DNA from: an uncultured Oscillibacter sp.
GTDB taxonomy: Bacteria > Bacillota > Clostridia > Oscillospirales > Oscillospiraceae
Length of the DNA: 5,456 nucleotides
Direction of reading: 5' to 3'
Assembly (NCBI GenBank): GCA_910587875.1
Contig: CAJUOD010000164.1
Coordinates: 1-5,456, forward strand
Shown here: one piece after another, positions 5,420 through 5,456 of the stretch
Layout: the number at the start of each line of letters is the position of its first letter
Numbering within the stretch: position 1 is the stretch's first letter
Made by a program: the position numbers and the translations under genes
The notes under the pieces: generated by a model
What the model was told of the DNA's origin: nothing
Database searches by the model: none
The model's input: the letters and a program-made list of their open reading frames with translations, nothing else

Positions 5420-5456
5420 AGATCGGAAGAGCACACGTCTGAACTCCAGTCACACA
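5420..5456 (+). other. Illumina TruSeq adapter contamination at the contig end
   Basis: From A5420 the sequence reads AGATCGGAAGAGCACACGTC and continues TGAACTCCAGTCAC, the standard TruSeq read-1 3' adapter, exactly and without mismatch. The last three bases, ACA, would be the start of the sample index. This is not genomic DNA. The real sequence ends at about 5419 (the A at 5420 could belong to either). Confidence 0.97.

Noticed and set aside
5449..5456. GTCACACA at the right end as another member of the TGTGTGA repeat family
   Set aside because: These bases belong to the sequencing adapter and index, so the match is chance.

Overview
The window looks like part of the early replication/recombination region of a temperate phage, prophage or related mobile element from a Gram-positive gut-type Clostridia host. 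The reasons are the gene families present, very strong AGGAGG-type ribosome binding sites, short or overlapping gene junctions, and a fairly GC-rich composition. Host and element type are inferred, since no integrase, structural or rRNA gene is present. All supported genes are on the minus strand, so transcription runs from the right end of the window to the left.

In transcription order: (1) a 5'-truncated phage protein with a four-cysteine zinc-binding-like C-terminal half (4927-5418). (2) A RecE/Cas4-like PD-(D/E)XK nuclease with a candidate four-cysteine iron-sulfur set (4091-4927), translationally coupled to (1). (3) A short protein with a CHC2 primase zinc finger but no TOPRIM catalytic domain (3438-4010). 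(4) A DUF927 P-loop ATPase/helicase-like protein with a C-terminal winged-helix-like end (1565-3424). (5) A non-coding stretch of about 370 bases (1198-1564) with at least nine copies of TGTGTGA in both orientations, AT-rich patches and two dyads, a good candidate for a replication origin. (6) A helicase 5' fragment of 45 codons that is cut right after its Walker A lysine (1060-1197). (7) An HNH/AP2-type putative homing endonuclease (431-1081). (8) A second, divergent helicase start that repeats the same N-terminal motifs and continues intact through motifs I-III to the window edge (1-465).

Together the genes suggest DNA end processing (nuclease), priming and unwinding (CHC2 protein plus DUF927 ATPase) and a DExH helicase, arranged around a repeat-rich putative origin. 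The most interesting point is the endonuclease junction. A selfish endonuclease gene sits exactly at the helicase P-loop codons, and the helicase is re-started downstream with a replacement N-terminus, its own GTG start and a strong ribosome binding site.

The last 37 bases (5420-5456) are an Illumina TruSeq adapter, not biology. The window is therefore a contig end, and the first six residues of any protein called from 5436 are artefactual.
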